Source of the DNA: Rhizorhabdus dicambivorans
GTDB taxonomy: Bacteria > Pseudomonadota > Alphaproteobacteria > Sphingomonadales > Sphingomonadaceae
DNA: 64,000 nucleotides
NCBI RefSeq assembly: GCF_002355275.1
Contig: NZ_CP023449.1
Coordinates: 2,148,001 to 2,212,000 of the forward strand
Reading direction: 5' to 3'
Positions 54,327 through 63,648 of this stretch are shown here, one piece after another (the stretch's first letter is position 1; each line of letters starts with the position of its first letter). The position numbers and the translations under genes are program-made. Below the pieces are notes generated by a model. It did not search any database. It had not been told where the DNA came from and worked only from the letters and a program-made list of their open reading frames with translations.

Positions 54327-54453
54327 TTCCATTCCTTTGGGTTTCGGACTTGGCGACTTGGGCCTCATCGCCCATTGTCACCGAGGCGTCCTATACAGAT
54401 TCTACGGCACGATTGCAGGCGCGTCGTGAAAAAAGCTTTGGTTGGAGCTCGAT

Positions 54454-56220
54454 ATGGCTGAGATCGGCGAAGAGTGGGGCGCGAACGGTCAGGGCGGCAC
54501 GACGGAACTTCCCTCGCTGCAGGATGTCCAGCACTGGACGGGCGTGATCGGCCAGGCCCAGCAGATGATGTTGGAGCATATGGCCGAGGCGATGGCGCAG
54601 GCGCCGGCCGATCTGGCGCTGCCGCCGGTGCCGTCGCCGCTGTTCGCCGATCCCGACAAGCTCGCCGATCAGCAGAGCGACCTCATCAAGGCGAGCCTCG
54701 GCCTGTTCGCTGAACTTCTGGAGGGCAAGCCCGGCAGCGAGGCCGCCAGTGATCGGCGCTTCAAGGCGGAGCAATGGCGCGCCAGCCCGATCTTCGGGGT
54801 GATCGCCGATGCCTATCTGCTGCTGTGCGAGGCCTGGCTGAAGGGGATCGACGCGATCGAGGGGCTGGAGCCGCGCCAGCGCGAGCAGCTCAAATTCGCG
54901 GTCCGTGCGCTGCAGGACGCGATGGCGCCTTCCAATTTCGCGCTGACCAACCCGCTGGTGCTCGAACGCATCTTCGAGACGCGCGGTGAAAACCTGCTGC
55001 GCGGGCTGGAGCATCTGCTGGCCGATCTCGGCAAGGGGCAACTCACCCATGTCGATCGCGAGGCGTTCGAACTGGGGCGCAACATCGCCGCCACCCCCGG
55101 CAAGGTGATCCACGAAACCCCGCTCTATCAGCTGATCCATTACGCTCCCGTCACCGAAACGGTGATGGAGACGCCGCTGCTGATCTTCCCGCCATGGATC
55201 AACCGCTTCTACATCCTCGATCTCAATCCGAAGAACAGCTTCATCCGCTGGGCGGTCGAGCAGGGCCTCTCGGTGTTCGTGGTCTCGTGGAAGTCGGCCG
55301 ACGAGAGCATGGCCGAGGTGACGATGGACGATTATGTCGTGCGCGGCCAGGTTGACGCGATCGATACGGTCCGCGATCTGCTCGGGGTCGATCGCGTCCA
55401 CACCATCGGCTATTGCGTCGCGGGCACCGCGCTGTCGATGACCCTGGCCTGGCTCGCCGCGCGGGGTGAGGCCGGCAAGGTGGCGAGCGCGACCTTCTTC
55501 ACCGCCCAGGTCGATTTCAGCGATGCCGGCGATCTCAACCTGTTCGTCGACGATGAGCAGCTCGGCCTGATCGACGCGCTCACCCAGGCCTCGGGCGTGC
55601 TCGACGGCCGCTATATGGCGGCGACCTTCAACCTGCTGCGCGGGCGCGACCTGATCTGGAACTATGTCGTCCAGAACTATCTGCTGGGTGAGGATTATCC
55701 GGCGTTCGACCTGCTCTACTGGAACGGCGACACCACCAACCTGCCGGCCAAATGGCACCGCGCCTATCTGCGCGACCTCTACCGCGACAACAAGCTGGTC
55801 GAGCCCGGCGCGCTGTCGGTCGACGGCGTGCCGATCGACCTGCGCCGGATCGATACGCCTGCCTATGTCCAGGCGGGGCGCGAGGACCATATCGCCCCAT
55901 GCCGCAGCGTGTGGAAGCTTACCGAGCAACTGTCGGGCCCGGTCCGCTTCGTGCTGGCCGGCTCGGGCCATATCGCCGGCGTGGTCAATCCGCCGTCCGC
56001 CGGCAAATATCAATATTGGACCTCGGACCAGCCGGCCGACAGCCTCGAGGCGTTCGAGGCGGTGGCGAAGGAGACCAAGGGCAGCTGGTGGCCTGACTGG
56101 CGCGCCTGGGTCGGGGCGATGACCCCGGCCACCGTGCCCGTGAAGGGTGCGCGCATTCCCGGCAAGGGCAAGCTCCAGGCCATCGAGGATGCGCCCGGAC
56201 GCTACGTTCGCACGCGCTAG
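54454..56220 (+). CDS. phaC: Class I polyhydroxyalkanoate synthase
   Basis: A 588-residue PhaC. The lipase-like box is GYCVAG with nucleophile Cys321; the catalytic Asp and His follow in GREDHIAPCRSVWKL and GSGHIAGVVNPPSAGKYQYW. PWINRFYILDLNPKNSFIRW and SWKSADESMAEV are conserved segments. It polymerises (R)-3-hydroxyacyl-CoA into storage granules. GGAG seven bases before ATG 54454. Followed after 230 bases by the phasin gene. Confidence 0.97.
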   Translation: MAEIGEEWGANGQGGTTELPSLQDVQHWTGVIGQAQQMMLEHMAEAMAQAPADLALPPVPSPLFADPDKLADQQSDLIKASLGLFAELLEGKPGSEAASDRRFKAEQWRASPIFGVIADAYLLLCEAWLKGIDAIEGLEPRQREQLKFAVRALQDAMAPSNFALTNPLVLERIFETRGENLLRGLEHLLADLGKGQLTHVDREAFELGRNIAATPGKVIHETPLYQLIHYAPVTETVMETPLLIFPPWINRFYILDLNPKNSFIRWAVEQGLSVFVVSWKSADESMAEVTMDDYVVRGQVDAIDTVRDLLGVDRVHTIGYCVAGTALSMTLAWLAARGEAGKVASATFFTAQVDFSDAGDLNLFVDDEQLGLIDALTQASGVLDGRYMAATFNLLRGRDLIWNYVVQNYLLGEDYPAFDLLYWNGDTTNLPAKWHRAYLRDLYRDNKLVEPGALSVDGVPIDLRRIDTPAYVQAGREDHIAPCRSVWKLTEQLSGPVRFVLAGSGHIAGVVNPPSAGKYQYWTSDQPADSLEAFEAVAKETKGSWWPDWRAWVGAMTPATVPVKGARIPGKGKLQAIEDAPGRYVRTR

Positions 56221-56387
56221 ACAGAAGCTCCTTGTCCCCCTTGTCGGGCGGATAGGGAATTCCACCTAAGTGGAACGCACTTGCAAAAAATATTCGGCGG
56301 GGGGAACGCCGCAGACGCGAAAACGTTCGGCGCGTGCGGGGTTCTGTAACAGTATTCTGCCAAAAATCGAATCCGTGATGGCGTCAA

Positions 56388-56418
56388 TGTTGCGTTGCAC
56401 AATGTGCTTTGCATTTGC
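56388..56418. promoter_or_regulatory. TGC-rich candidate PhaR-binding region before the phasin gene
   Basis: The segment contains repeated TGC/TTGC words and the palindrome GCACAATGTGC (56397-56407). TGC-rich sites upstream of phasin genes are the known targets of PhaR in other alphaproteobacteria; that link is knowledge transferred, not seen. Confidence 0.4.
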
Positions 56419-56450
56419 TCAGTTTTCGGTTATTGTGCGTCGCAACATCA

Positions 56451-57386
56451 ATGATGGAAACCGATTCGATGGCGGAGAAGGTACCGAACAAGGGTAAGTC
56501 GACGCCCGCGGCGAAGGCTGCGGCGAAGAAGCCCGTTCAGTCCAGGCCCGCGGCCGTCAAGGCGGTCGCCTCGAAGGTCGAGCAACCCAAGGCGGCGGTG
56601 ACGGCGAAGCCGATCGCCGCGCCGAAGCCTGCACCGGTCACGCCCAAGGCGGAGCCGGTGGTGGCCAAGGCGGCGCCGAAGGTCGAACCGGCGGCGGCTC
56701 CCAAGGCTGTCGAACCGGTCGTGGCCCCCAAGCCCGTCGCGCCGAATCCCGAGCCGGTCGCCGTCAAGGCGGATCCCATCATCAAGGAAGAGTCGGCGAA
56801 GCCCGCCGCGCCCGTCCCATCGGCGGTGGCTTCCGCCGGTGAACCCATTTCGTCCCCGGCTGCCGTCAAGGCGGTGCCGGAGGCAAAGCCCGCACCGGCA
56901 GCGTTATCGCCGGAACCGAAGGGAGTGAGCGTCATGGCCACCACCGTTCCACTTAAGCCGAAGGCTGCTGCTGAAAAGGTCCAGAATATGATTGCTGAAT
57001 TCAACGATCGCGCGAAGTCCGCTTTCGAAAAGAGCGTTAAGGCCAGCGAAGAGCTGACCGAGTTCACCAAGGGCAATATGGAAGCCTTTGCCACCTCGGC
57101 GAAGACCGCCGCCAAGGGGGCCGAGTCGATCGGCCAGGAAATCGCCGACTACAGCAAGAAGAGCTTCGAGACCGCCTCGGCGACCTTCAAGAGCTTCACC
57201 ACGGTCAAGACCCCGACCGAGCTGTTCCAGATCCAGAGCGACTTCGCCAAGTCGTCGTTCGACAGCGCGATCGCCGAAGCGTCGAAGCTGAGCGAAGCCT
57301 GGCTGAAGATCGCCGGCGACGTGATCCAGCCGCTGTCGAGCCGCTATGCGCTCGCGGCCGAGAAGTTCAAGTCGAACGCGCTCTGA
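56451..57386 (+). CDS. Phasin with Lys/Ala/Pro-rich N-terminal region
   Basis: Residues from about 165 onward (MATTVPLKPKAAAEKVQNMI, then FNDRAKSAFEKSVKASEEL and YSKKSFETASATFKS) form the helical phasin domain (phasin_2). The first 160 residues are a repetitive Lys/Ala/Pro/Val stretch like histone H1-type or PhaM-like DNA-binding tails. ATG 56451 and 56454 lack a clear ribosome site; ATG 56469 is another option, and ATG 56935, behind AAGGGAGTGAGCG, could start a shorter core phasin. The protein should coat PHA granules and perhaps tether them to DNA. Confidence 0.9.
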   Translation: MMETDSMAEKVPNKGKSTPAAKAAAKKPVQSRPAAVKAVASKVEQPKAAVTAKPIAAPKPAPVTPKAEPVVAKAAPKVEPAAAPKAVEPVVAPKPVAPNPEPVAVKADPIIKEESAKPAAPVPSAVASAGEPISSPAAVKAVPEAKPAPAALSPEPKGVSVMATTVPLKPKAAAEKVQNMIAEFNDRAKSAFEKSVKASEELTEFTKGNMEAFATSAKTAAKGAESIGQEIADYSKKSFETASATFKSFTTVKTPTELFQIQSDFAKSSFDSAIAEASKLSEAWLKIAGDVIQPLSSRYALAAEKFKSNAL

Positions 57387-57557
57387 TTTCGGCGCAGACG
57401 ACGATCTGATCGATGGCCTGCCGCTCCCGAGAGGGGGCGGCCGGTCTGTTTTCGGGCCACGAGCCACGCAAGGATTCGCACCCCGCCTCTTGCCGAAGCG
57501 GCCTTCCGTGCCATATTCTCATCGTCCGTTCGTACCAGCGTGAGTCCCGTTCCGAAG

Positions 57558-57917
57558 ATGAGCCAGCCAGCCGCCACGATTGCCCCGACCATGGCCACCC
57601 GCAAGGATGGCGATGAGAACGGCGCCGGCCTCGGGCTCGCCACCCGGACCCGGACCCGCACCAAGAAGCCGTCGCCCTACAAGGTGCTGATGCTCAACGA
57701 CGATTATACCCCGATGGAGTTCGTCGTGCTCTGCCTGCAGCGCTTCTTCCGGATGAACATCGAGGATGCGACCCGGGTGATGCTCCACGTCCACCAGAAG
57801 GGCGTCGGGGTGTGCGGCGTGTTCAGCTATGAGGTCGCCGAGACCAAGGTGAGCCAGGTCGTCGATTTCGCCCGGCAGAACCAGCACCCGCTCCAGTGCA
57901 CACTGGAAAAGGCGTAA
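57558..57917 (+). CDS. clpS: ATP-dependent Clp protease adaptor ClpS
   Basis: A 119-residue adaptor. [20 protein letters not shown] and [24 protein letters not shown] carry the N-degron pocket Asn-Asp, Met and the His-x-x-Gly signature. An N-terminal 35-residue flexible tail precedes it. It delivers N-degron substrates to ClpAP. Start at 57558 or GTG 57540; neither has a strong ribosome site. clpA is not in the window. Confidence 0.95.
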   Translation: MSQPAATIAPTMATRKDGDENGAGLGLATRTRTRTKKPSPYKVLMLNDDYTPMEFVVLCLQRFFRMNIEDATRVMLHVHQKGVGVCGVFSYEVAETKVSQVVDFARQNQHPLQCTLEKA

Positions 57918-58075
57918 CCTTTTCAAACTGTTTTCTGTTTGAGTCCTCAGGCGCCGGGCCCCAGCCGATCTCCGGCGGCAGGTCACGGGCAGCGCGGCTG
58001 TGCTGAGCCCCGCGCTGGCGGGCCAAACAAAAGACAGCCATTGCGCGTTCGTCGCGAAGCGATAAACGCATAGCG

Positions 58076-59359
58076 ATGGATCGCATCACAATCCGGGGCG
58101 GAAACCGCCTCAACGGCCGTCTGCCCATCTCGGGCGCCAAGAACGCAGCGCTGACGCTGCTGCCCTGTTCGCTGCTCAGTGCGGAGCCGCTGACGCTCAC
58201 CAATCTGCCGCGCCTCGCCGATGTGGACAGCTTCGGCCATCTCCTCAACGAACTGGGCGTGTCCACCACCGTCCGGCGCGGCAAGGGCGATGTGATCGGC
58301 CGCGAGATGCGGATGTCGGCCAAGGCGATCGCGTCGACGGTGGCGCCCTATGACATCGTCCGCAAGATGCGCGCCTCTATCCTGGTGCTGGGCCCGTTGC
58401 TCGCCCGCGCGGGCGAGGCGACGGTGTCGCTGCCCGGCGGCTGCGCGATCGGCAACCGCCCGATCGATCTGCACCTGAAGGCGCTCGAGGCGCTCGGGGC
58501 GGAGATCGAGCTGGCCGCCGGCTATGTGAAGGCGACAGCGCCGTCGGGCGGGCTGCGCGGCGGGCGAATCAGCTTTCCCGTCGTGTCGGTCGGCGCGACC
58601 GAGAATGCGCTGATGGCTGCCGTGCTCGCCCAGGGCGAGACGGTGATGGAGAATGCCGCGCGCGAGCCGGAGATCGTCGATCTTGCCCGCTGCCTGGTTG
58701 CGATGGGCGCCGAGATCGAGGGGATCGGCAGCGACCGCCTGGTCATCCAGGGCAAGACCAGCCTGCACGGCGCCGAATATGAGGTGATGCCCGATCGGAT
58801 CGAGGCGGGCAGCTATGCCTGCGCGGCGGCGATCACCGGGGGCGACGTGCTGCTGGCGGGCGCGCGGGGCGAGGATATGGAGGCGATCCTGTCCGGCCTG
58901 CGTGGCGCCGGGGTTCATGTCACGGAGGAAACCGGCGGCATCCGGGTCAAGGCCAATGGCGGGCTGGAACCGCTGACCCTTTCCACTGCCCCGTTCCCGG
59001 CTTTCCCCACCGACATGCAGGCGCAGTTCATGGCGATGCTGGCGCTCGCGAACGGCACCAGCGTGCTGACCGAGACGATCTTCGAGAACCGCTACATGCA
59101 TGTGCCGGAGCTGACCCGGATGGGCGCCGAGATCCAGGTCCATGGCCGCACCGCCGTGGTCAAGGGCGTCGACGGGCTGATCGGCGCCGATGTGATGGCG
59201 ACGGACCTGCGCGCCTCGATGAGCCTTGTGCTGGCCGGCCTGGCGGCGGAGGGGGAGACGCGGGTCCACCGCGTTTATCATCTCGATCGCGGCTATGAGC
59301 GGCTGGAAGAGAAGCTTTCGGCCGTCGGCGCGGATATCGAGCGCGAAAGCGACGGCTGA
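58076..59359 (+). CDS. murA: UDP-N-acetylglucosamine 1-carboxyvinyltransferase
   Basis: A 427-residue EPT-fold enzyme: [33 protein letters not shown] with the substrate Lys-Asn, [31 protein letters not shown] with catalytic Cys123, and [13 protein letters not shown]. First committed step of peptidoglycan synthesis. Length and motif spacing are canonical, with the fosfomycin-sensitive Cys. No sequence-specific oddity. Confidence 0.98.
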   Translation: MDRITIRGGNRLNGRLPISGAKNAALTLLPCSLLSAEPLTLTNLPRLADVDSFGHLLNELGVSTTVRRGKGDVIGREMRMSAKAIASTVAPYDIVRKMRASILVLGPLLARAGEATVSLPGGCAIGNRPIDLHLKALEALGAEIELAAGYVKATAPSGGLRGGRISFPVVSVGATENALMAAVLAQGETVMENAAREPEIVDLARCLVAMGAEIEGIGSDRLVIQGKTSLHGAEYEVMPDRIEAGSYACAAAITGGDVLLAGARGEDMEAILSGLRGAGVHVTEETGGIRVKANGGLEPLTLSTAPFPAFPTDMQAQFMAMLALANGTSVLTETIFENRYMHVPELTRMGAEIQVHGRTAVVKGVDGLIGADVMATDLRASMSLVLAGLAAEGETRVHRVYHLDRGYERLEEKLSAVGADIERESDG

Positions 59360-59464
59360 TCGGCGCGCGCCGCCGGGCGGCGGCGCGATCGCAACCCGAT
59401 GACGACATTGTCCGGCGGGCCGAGGGTCAGGCGACCTTCGGCACCGGCCGGATCATGGCCCGGT

Positions 59465-60115
59465 TCAGCGAACGCGCGGGCCGCCGAAGGGAAGCGGCGG
59501 CGGCGGGCGACGGTCGCGGCGGGGCAGCTGGGCCTGATAGGCGACCGAGCAATGCGACAGGCAATAGGGGAAGCCTGGGTTGATCGGCTCGCCGCAGAAA
59601 TGGAAGTCGGGCTCGCCGGGATGGCCGAGCGGCCATTTGCAGACCCGGTCGTTGAGGTCGAGCAGGCTGGTCTTGTCGGCGATGTCGGCCGAGGGCTTGG
59701 CGGGGACCAGCCGGCGCGGCGGCGCCGGGGTGATCGGGGCGCTCTGCTCGCCCGGGGCCTGCCGCTGGAAGCCGCCCGGGCCGATCGAGCGGACGATCGG
59801 CTGTGGCGTCGGCGGTGCTGCCGCGGGGGCCGGAGCGGGCGGCTGGGCGGCCGGGGCCGGCGCGGGTGCCGGGCGCGGGGCCGGGGCCGCCACCCGCTCG
59901 GGGGCCGGCGCCGGGCTGGCGGGGGCCGGCGATCCGCCGGAGGCCGCTTCGCCGCCCTTCACGGGGGAGGGGCGCGCTTCAAGGCCCAGGCGGTGCGCCT
60001 TGCCGATCACGGCATTGCGGCTGACACCGCCAAGTTCGTCGGCGATCTGGCTCGCCGTCATCCCCTGTCCCCACAGGCGCTTGAGCTGATCGATCCGTTC
60101 TTCGGTCCAGGACAT
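59465..60115 (-). CDS. gcrA: GcrA cell-cycle regulator
   Basis: A 216-residue protein: MSWTEERIDQLKRLWGQGMT and the HTH through SRNAVIGKAHRLGL, a long Pro/Ala linker, and the C-terminal sigma70-binding region CKWPLGHPGEPDFHFCGEPI with FPYCLSHCSVAYQ. This is the alphaproteobacterial GcrA layout. It activates methylated GANTC promoters with RNA polymerase sigma70. Start at 60115 matches the conserved MSWTEER start. Divergent from the ABC-2 permease gene. Confidence 0.97.
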   Translation of the reverse strand: MSWTEERIDQLKRLWGQGMTASQIADELGGVSRNAVIGKAHRLGLEARPSPVKGGEAASGGSPAPASPAPAPERVAAPAPRPAPAPAPAAQPPAPAPAAAPPTPQPIVRSIGPGGFQRQAPGEQSAPITPAPPRRLVPAKPSADIADKTSLLDLNDRVCKWPLGHPGEPDFHFCGEPINPGFPYCLSHCSVAYQAQLPRRDRRPPPPLPFGGPRVR

Positions 60116-60188
60116 TCTTCCACCTCGTCTGCGCCCGCCGGTTCCATCCCCGGAGACTTGCGGGCGGGGCGGTGAGCCGATAGGCGAA

Positions 60189-61022
60189 ATGCCCATGAGC
60201 GACCAGCCCCAAAAATCCATGATCCCCAATCCCGGTGAGCCGGTGATCCCGTTCATCAACTGGGGGGGAATGCGCGCCCTCTATGTGAAGGAGGTTAGGC
60301 GTTTCTTCAAGGTCCAGCTGCAGACAATATGGGCGCCGGCCTTCACGACCCTGCTTTACCTGCTGATCTTCATCGTCGCGCTGGGCGGGGAGGGGCGCCA
60401 GGTGATGGGGCATCCCTTCGCGAATTTCGTTGCGCCGGGCCTGATCGTGATGGGGATGATGAACGCCGCCTATGCCAATGCCAGCTTCTCGCTGCTGGTC
60501 GGCAAGATGCAGGGGACGATCATCGACTATCTCATGCCGCCGCTGTCGACCGGAGAGATGTTGGCGGCGCTGGTCGGCGCCTCGGTCACGCGTGCGCTGC
60601 TTGTCGGGGTGGCGCTGTGGATCGCGATGCTGTTCTGGCCCGGCGTTCATGTGATGCCGGTTCATATCGGCGCGGTGCTGTGGTTCGGGCTGATGGGGGC
60701 GATGCTGCTCAGCCTGGTCGGGGTACTCACCTCGATTTGGGCGGAGAAGTTCGATCACAATGCCGCGATCCAGAATTTCGTGGTGGGGCCGCTGTCGCTG
60801 CTGTCGGGAACCTTCTACTCGATCGATCGGCTGCACGGCGTCTTCCAGACGCTCAGCCACCTCAACCCCTTCTTCTACGTGATTTCCGGCTTTCGCTACG
60901 GTTTCCTGGGCATCTCGGACTCGCCGGTCCTGATCGGCGCCCTCGGCCTGCTGGCGGTCAACCTGATCCTGATCTGGGTCAATTATATCGCCCTCGATCG
61001 CGGCTGGAAGATCAAGAGCTGA
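60189..61022 (+). CDS. ABC-2 type transporter permease
   Basis: A 277-residue integral membrane protein with about six hydrophobic segments (TTLLYLLIFIVALG, FANFVAPGLIVMGMMNAAYAN, AAIQNFVVGPLSLLSGTFYSID, LIGALGLLAVNLILIWVNYI) and the ABC-2 signature FNPFFYVISGFRYG-like LNPFFYVISGFRYG. Its ATPase partner is not in the window and is probably elsewhere. ATG 60195 is an alternative start. Substrate unknown. Confidence 0.9.
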   Translation: MPMSDQPQKSMIPNPGEPVIPFINWGGMRALYVKEVRRFFKVQLQTIWAPAFTTLLYLLIFIVALGGEGRQVMGHPFANFVAPGLIVMGMMNAAYANASFSLLVGKMQGTIIDYLMPPLSTGEMLAALVGASVTRALLVGVALWIAMLFWPGVHVMPVHIGAVLWFGLMGAMLLSLVGVLTSIWAEKFDHNAAIQNFVVGPLSLLSGTFYSIDRLHGVFQTLSHLNPFFYVISGFRYGFLGISDSPVLIGALGLLAVNLILIWVNYIALDRGWKIKS

Positions 61023-61035
61023 TCGCGCCGTCACG

Positions 61036-61065
61036 AAAAAAAAGGGCCGCCCGGCAGGGCAGCCC
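61036..61065 (-). terminator. Rho-independent terminator of the glycine-zipper gene
   Basis: On the minus strand the stem GGGCTGCCC / GGGCGGCCC (one mismatch, loop TGCC) is followed by eight Ts (61043 down to 61036), just downstream of the gene ending at 61087. Confidence 0.85.
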
Positions 61066-61086
61066 TCTTCGGTCGGCCTTCAGGCC

Positions 61087-61377
61087 TTATTTATAGTGGC
61101 GGCGGCCGCGCTTATCGACCCAGTATTTCCGGCCATAGCTGTCGCGATAATAGCGATGCTTCTTGTCGAGCGCGTTGACGATCGCGCCGCCGGCGCCACC
61201 GATCAGCGCACCTTCGCCGACCGAAAGGCCGGGGATCACAGCGCCGGCTACGGCACCACCGGCTGCGCCGATGCCTGCGCCGCGCAGGATGTGGCCCGTG
61301 CTCTGGGCGAGGGCCGGGGCGGCGCTACCGGCGACGGTCAGGGCGACGGCCGCCGCGATGAACTTGTTCGTACGCAT
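61087..61377 (-). CDS. Secreted glycine-zipper protein
   Basis: A 96-residue protein with a signal peptide (MRTNKFIAAAVALTVAGSA, cut near ALAQ). It contains GAGIGAAGGAVAGAVIPG and GEGALIGGAGGAIVNAL, glycine-zipper repeats of outer-membrane-associated small proteins, and a basic tyrosine-rich C-terminus (YRDSYGRKYWVDKRGRRHYK). Strong terminator downstream. Probably envelope-associated. Confidence 0.85.
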   Translation of the reverse strand: MRTNKFIAAAVALTVAGSAAPALAQSTGHILRGAGIGAAGGAVAGAVIPGLSVGEGALIGGAGGAIVNALDKKHRYYRDSYGRKYWVDKRGRRHYK

Positions 61378-61521
61378 GACTACAGTCCCTTCCTAAAAAC
61401 TCTGGTCGAAGAACGTCATGTGGAACCCAAGGTTCCGGCGTTCATCTGACGTTGTTTTTTATAGGGGGGCCTGCCTGAACCGGCGCTGAAACGACCGTTC
61501 AGATTGGCCGGAGAATGGCGG

Positions 61522-62520
61522 TTAAGCCCAGCCTTCCAACACTTGGTCGCGCGGACGGTGCCCGTCGGCCCATTGCCGGATGTTCAGGATCACCCGTTCG
61601 CCGCTCGCCTCGCGGCCTTCGAACGTGGCCGATCCCATGTGCGGGAGCAGCACGACATTGTCGAGCGCCAGCAGGCGCGGATCGATCGCGGGTTCATGCG
61701 CGAAGACGTCGAGCCCGGCCCCGGCGATCTCGCCGCGCTCGAGTCGTCCGATCAGCGCTTCCTCGTCTATGATCGGGCCGCGCGCGGTGTTGATCAGATA
61801 GACATGCTGCCCCAGCAGGGAAAGTCGCCGCGCGTCTATCAGGTTTTCGGTCTCGGGCGTGTGCGGGCAGTGGATCGAGACGATGTCGCTGTCGGTCAGC
61901 AGCCGGTCGAGATCGGGCTCATAGCGCGCGCCCAGCTCCTGCTCGACGACCTCGGGCAGGCGGTGCCGGTTATGATAGGCGATGCTCAGGTCGAAGGCAC
62001 GGGCGCGCTTGGCGACCGCCTGGCCGATCCGCCCCATGCCGATGATGCCGAGCTGCTTGCCCTCGATGCGGTGGCCCAGCATCGATCCGGGGCTCCAGCC
62101 GGTCCAGTTGCCCGATCGCACCAGCTTCTCGCCCTCAGCCAGCCGGCGCGGCACCGACAGGATCAGCGCCATCGTCATGTCGGCGGTGTCCTCGGTCAGC
62201 ACGCCCGGCGTGTTGGTGACGATGATTCCCGCCGCGCGCGCCGCCTTCAGGTCGATATGGTCGACGCCATTGCCGAAATTGGCGATCAGCTTCAGCCGGC
62301 CCTTTCCCGCCTCGATCACGGCCGCATCGACATGATCGGTGATGGTGGGCACCAGCACGTCGCAGCGCGCCGCCGCCGCGGCCAGCGCCCTGGCGCTCAG
62401 CGGCAGGTCGTTCTCGCTCAGCTCGACGTCGAACAGTTCGCTCATCCGTGCCTCGATCTGCGCGGGCAGACGCCGCGTGACGATCAACTGGGGGCGGCGG
62501 GGGCGTTCGGGCTGTGCCAT
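61522..62520 (-). CDS. D-2-hydroxyacid dehydrogenase, glyoxylate/glycerate reductase type
   Basis: A 332-residue dehydrogenase: the substrate arm FGNGVDHIDLKAARAAGI, NTPGVLTEDTADMTMAL, cofactor loop GIIGMGRIGQAVAKRA, CPHTPETENLI, and catalytic Arg/Glu/His in INTARGPIIDEEAL, GLDVFAHEP and LLPHMGSAT. Matches the GyaR/GhrB group. Reduces glyoxylate or hydroxypyruvate with NAD(P)H. Single gene divergent from the SH3 protein. Confidence 0.94.
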   Translation of the reverse strand: MAQPERPRRPQLIVTRRLPAQIEARMSELFDVELSENDLPLSARALAAAAARCDVLVPTITDHVDAAVIEAGKGRLKLIANFGNGVDHIDLKAARAAGIIVTNTPGVLTEDTADMTMALILSVPRRLAEGEKLVRSGNWTGWSPGSMLGHRIEGKQLGIIGMGRIGQAVAKRARAFDLSIAYHNRHRLPEVVEQELGARYEPDLDRLLTDSDIVSIHCPHTPETENLIDARRLSLLGQHVYLINTARGPIIDEEALIGRLERGEIAGAGLDVFAHEPAIDPRLLALDNVVLLPHMGSATFEGREASGERVILNIRQWADGHRPRDQVLEGWA

Positions 62521-62622
62521 GGCCTGTCGCTAGTCCCGCACGGTTGCGGGTGCAAGCCTCTCGACCCTTGAACGCGGGAAGGGGGACTCTACTATGGGCG
62601 CGGGATCGAACAGGGGAATGAT

Positions 62623-63099
62623 GTGAAGAAGCTGGGCTGGCTGTTGCTGGGGGCCATGGCGATCGCCGGCGCGGCGGAGGGGCAGGAGCGCAAGGTGCCC
62701 TATTGGGCCTCCATATCGACCGGCGACGCGCTGATGCGCACCGGGCCGGAACGCACCTATCCCGCCACCTGGCGCTATCGCCGACGCGACCTGCCGGTGC
62801 AGGTGCTGCAGGTCTATGGCAACTGGCGCCGCATCCGTGAGCAGGACGGAACCGAGGGCTGGATGCTCGCAACCCTGCTCAGCGCCCAGCGCACGGCGAT
62901 CGTCACCGGTGACGGCCCGGCTGAAATGCATGTCGATCCCGGCAGTGGATCGGGCCTCGCCTGGCGCGCCGAACCCGGCGTGGTCGGCCGGATCAGCAAG
63001 TGCGAGAGCGGCTGGTGCCTGTTCGATGTCGGCGGGAAGAAGGGCTATATCCCGATGGAGCGGATCTGGGGCGTCGACCCCGGCGAAACCGTCGAATGA
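62623..63099 (+). CDS. SH3-domain (SH3_4-type) exported protein
   Basis: A 158-residue protein starting at GTG 62623 behind AGGGGAA, with a signal peptide (KKLGWLLLGAMAIAGAAEG) and a bacterial SH3 fold: SISTGDALMRTGPERTYPA, GNWRRIREQDGTEGWMLATL and GVVGRISKCESGWCLFDVGGKKGYI. The SH3 probably binds peptidoglycan. Overlaps the GNAT gene by ATGA. Confidence 0.88.
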   Translation: MKKLGWLLLGAMAIAGAAEGQERKVPYWASISTGDALMRTGPERTYPATWRYRRRDLPVQVLQVYGNWRRIREQDGTEGWMLATLLSAQRTAIVTGDGPAEMHVDPGSGSGLAWRAEPGVVGRISKCESGWCLFDVGGKKGYIPMERIWGVDPGETVE

Positions 63100-63626
63100 A
63101 CCGGGGGCCGGTGCTGGAGACGCCAAGGCTGATCCTGCGGCCCCATCGGCTCGAGGACTATGAGGATTGCTGCTTCCTCACCACCGATCCCGAGGCGGTG
63201 AGGATGATCTTCCAGAAGCCGATGACGCGGGAGGAGACCTGGCACAGGATGCTGCGCTTCGTCGGCCATTGGACGCTGCTCGGCTACGGGCTGCTGCTGG
63301 TCGAGGAGAAGGCGACCGGCCGGGTGGTGGGGGAGGTCGGCCTCGCCGATTTCCATCGCGGGCTGGGCGACGATTTCGATCCCTTTCCGGAAATGGCGTG
63401 GATGCTGACGCAAGACGTCCACGGCCGCGGCTATGCGACGGAAGCGGCGGGCGCGGCGCTGCGCTGGATGGAGACCGCCTTCGCGCCGGAACGGACCGTC
63501 TGCATCATCGATCCCGACAACATGGCCTCGCTCCGCGTGGCCGAGAAGCTGGGTTTTCATTCCTTCGGCAAGGCCGATTACAAGGGCAAGCCGGTCCTCA
63601 AGCTGCGGCGCTTCATGTCGGCATAG
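63096..63626 (+). CDS. GNAT family N-acetyltransferase (RimJ/RimL-like)
   Basis: A 176-residue GNAT: LETPRLILRPHRLEDYEDC, EMAWMLTQDVHGRGYATEAA with the acetyl-CoA loop (Q/R-x-x-G-x-G/A), and IIDPDNMASLRVAEKLGF. The RimL-type core is intact. Substrate not predictable. ATGA overlap with the SH3 gene, so co-expressed. Confidence 0.92.
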   Translation: MNRGPVLETPRLILRPHRLEDYEDCCFLTTDPEAVRMIFQKPMTREETWHRMLRFVGHWTLLGYGLLLVEEKATGRVVGEVGLADFHRGLGDDFDPFPEMAWMLTQDVHGRGYATEAAGAALRWMETAFAPERTVCIIDPDNMASLRVAEKLGFHSFGKADYKGKPVLKLRRFMSA

Positions 63627-63648
63627 TTCGGGCGTTCCGTCGTGGTCT

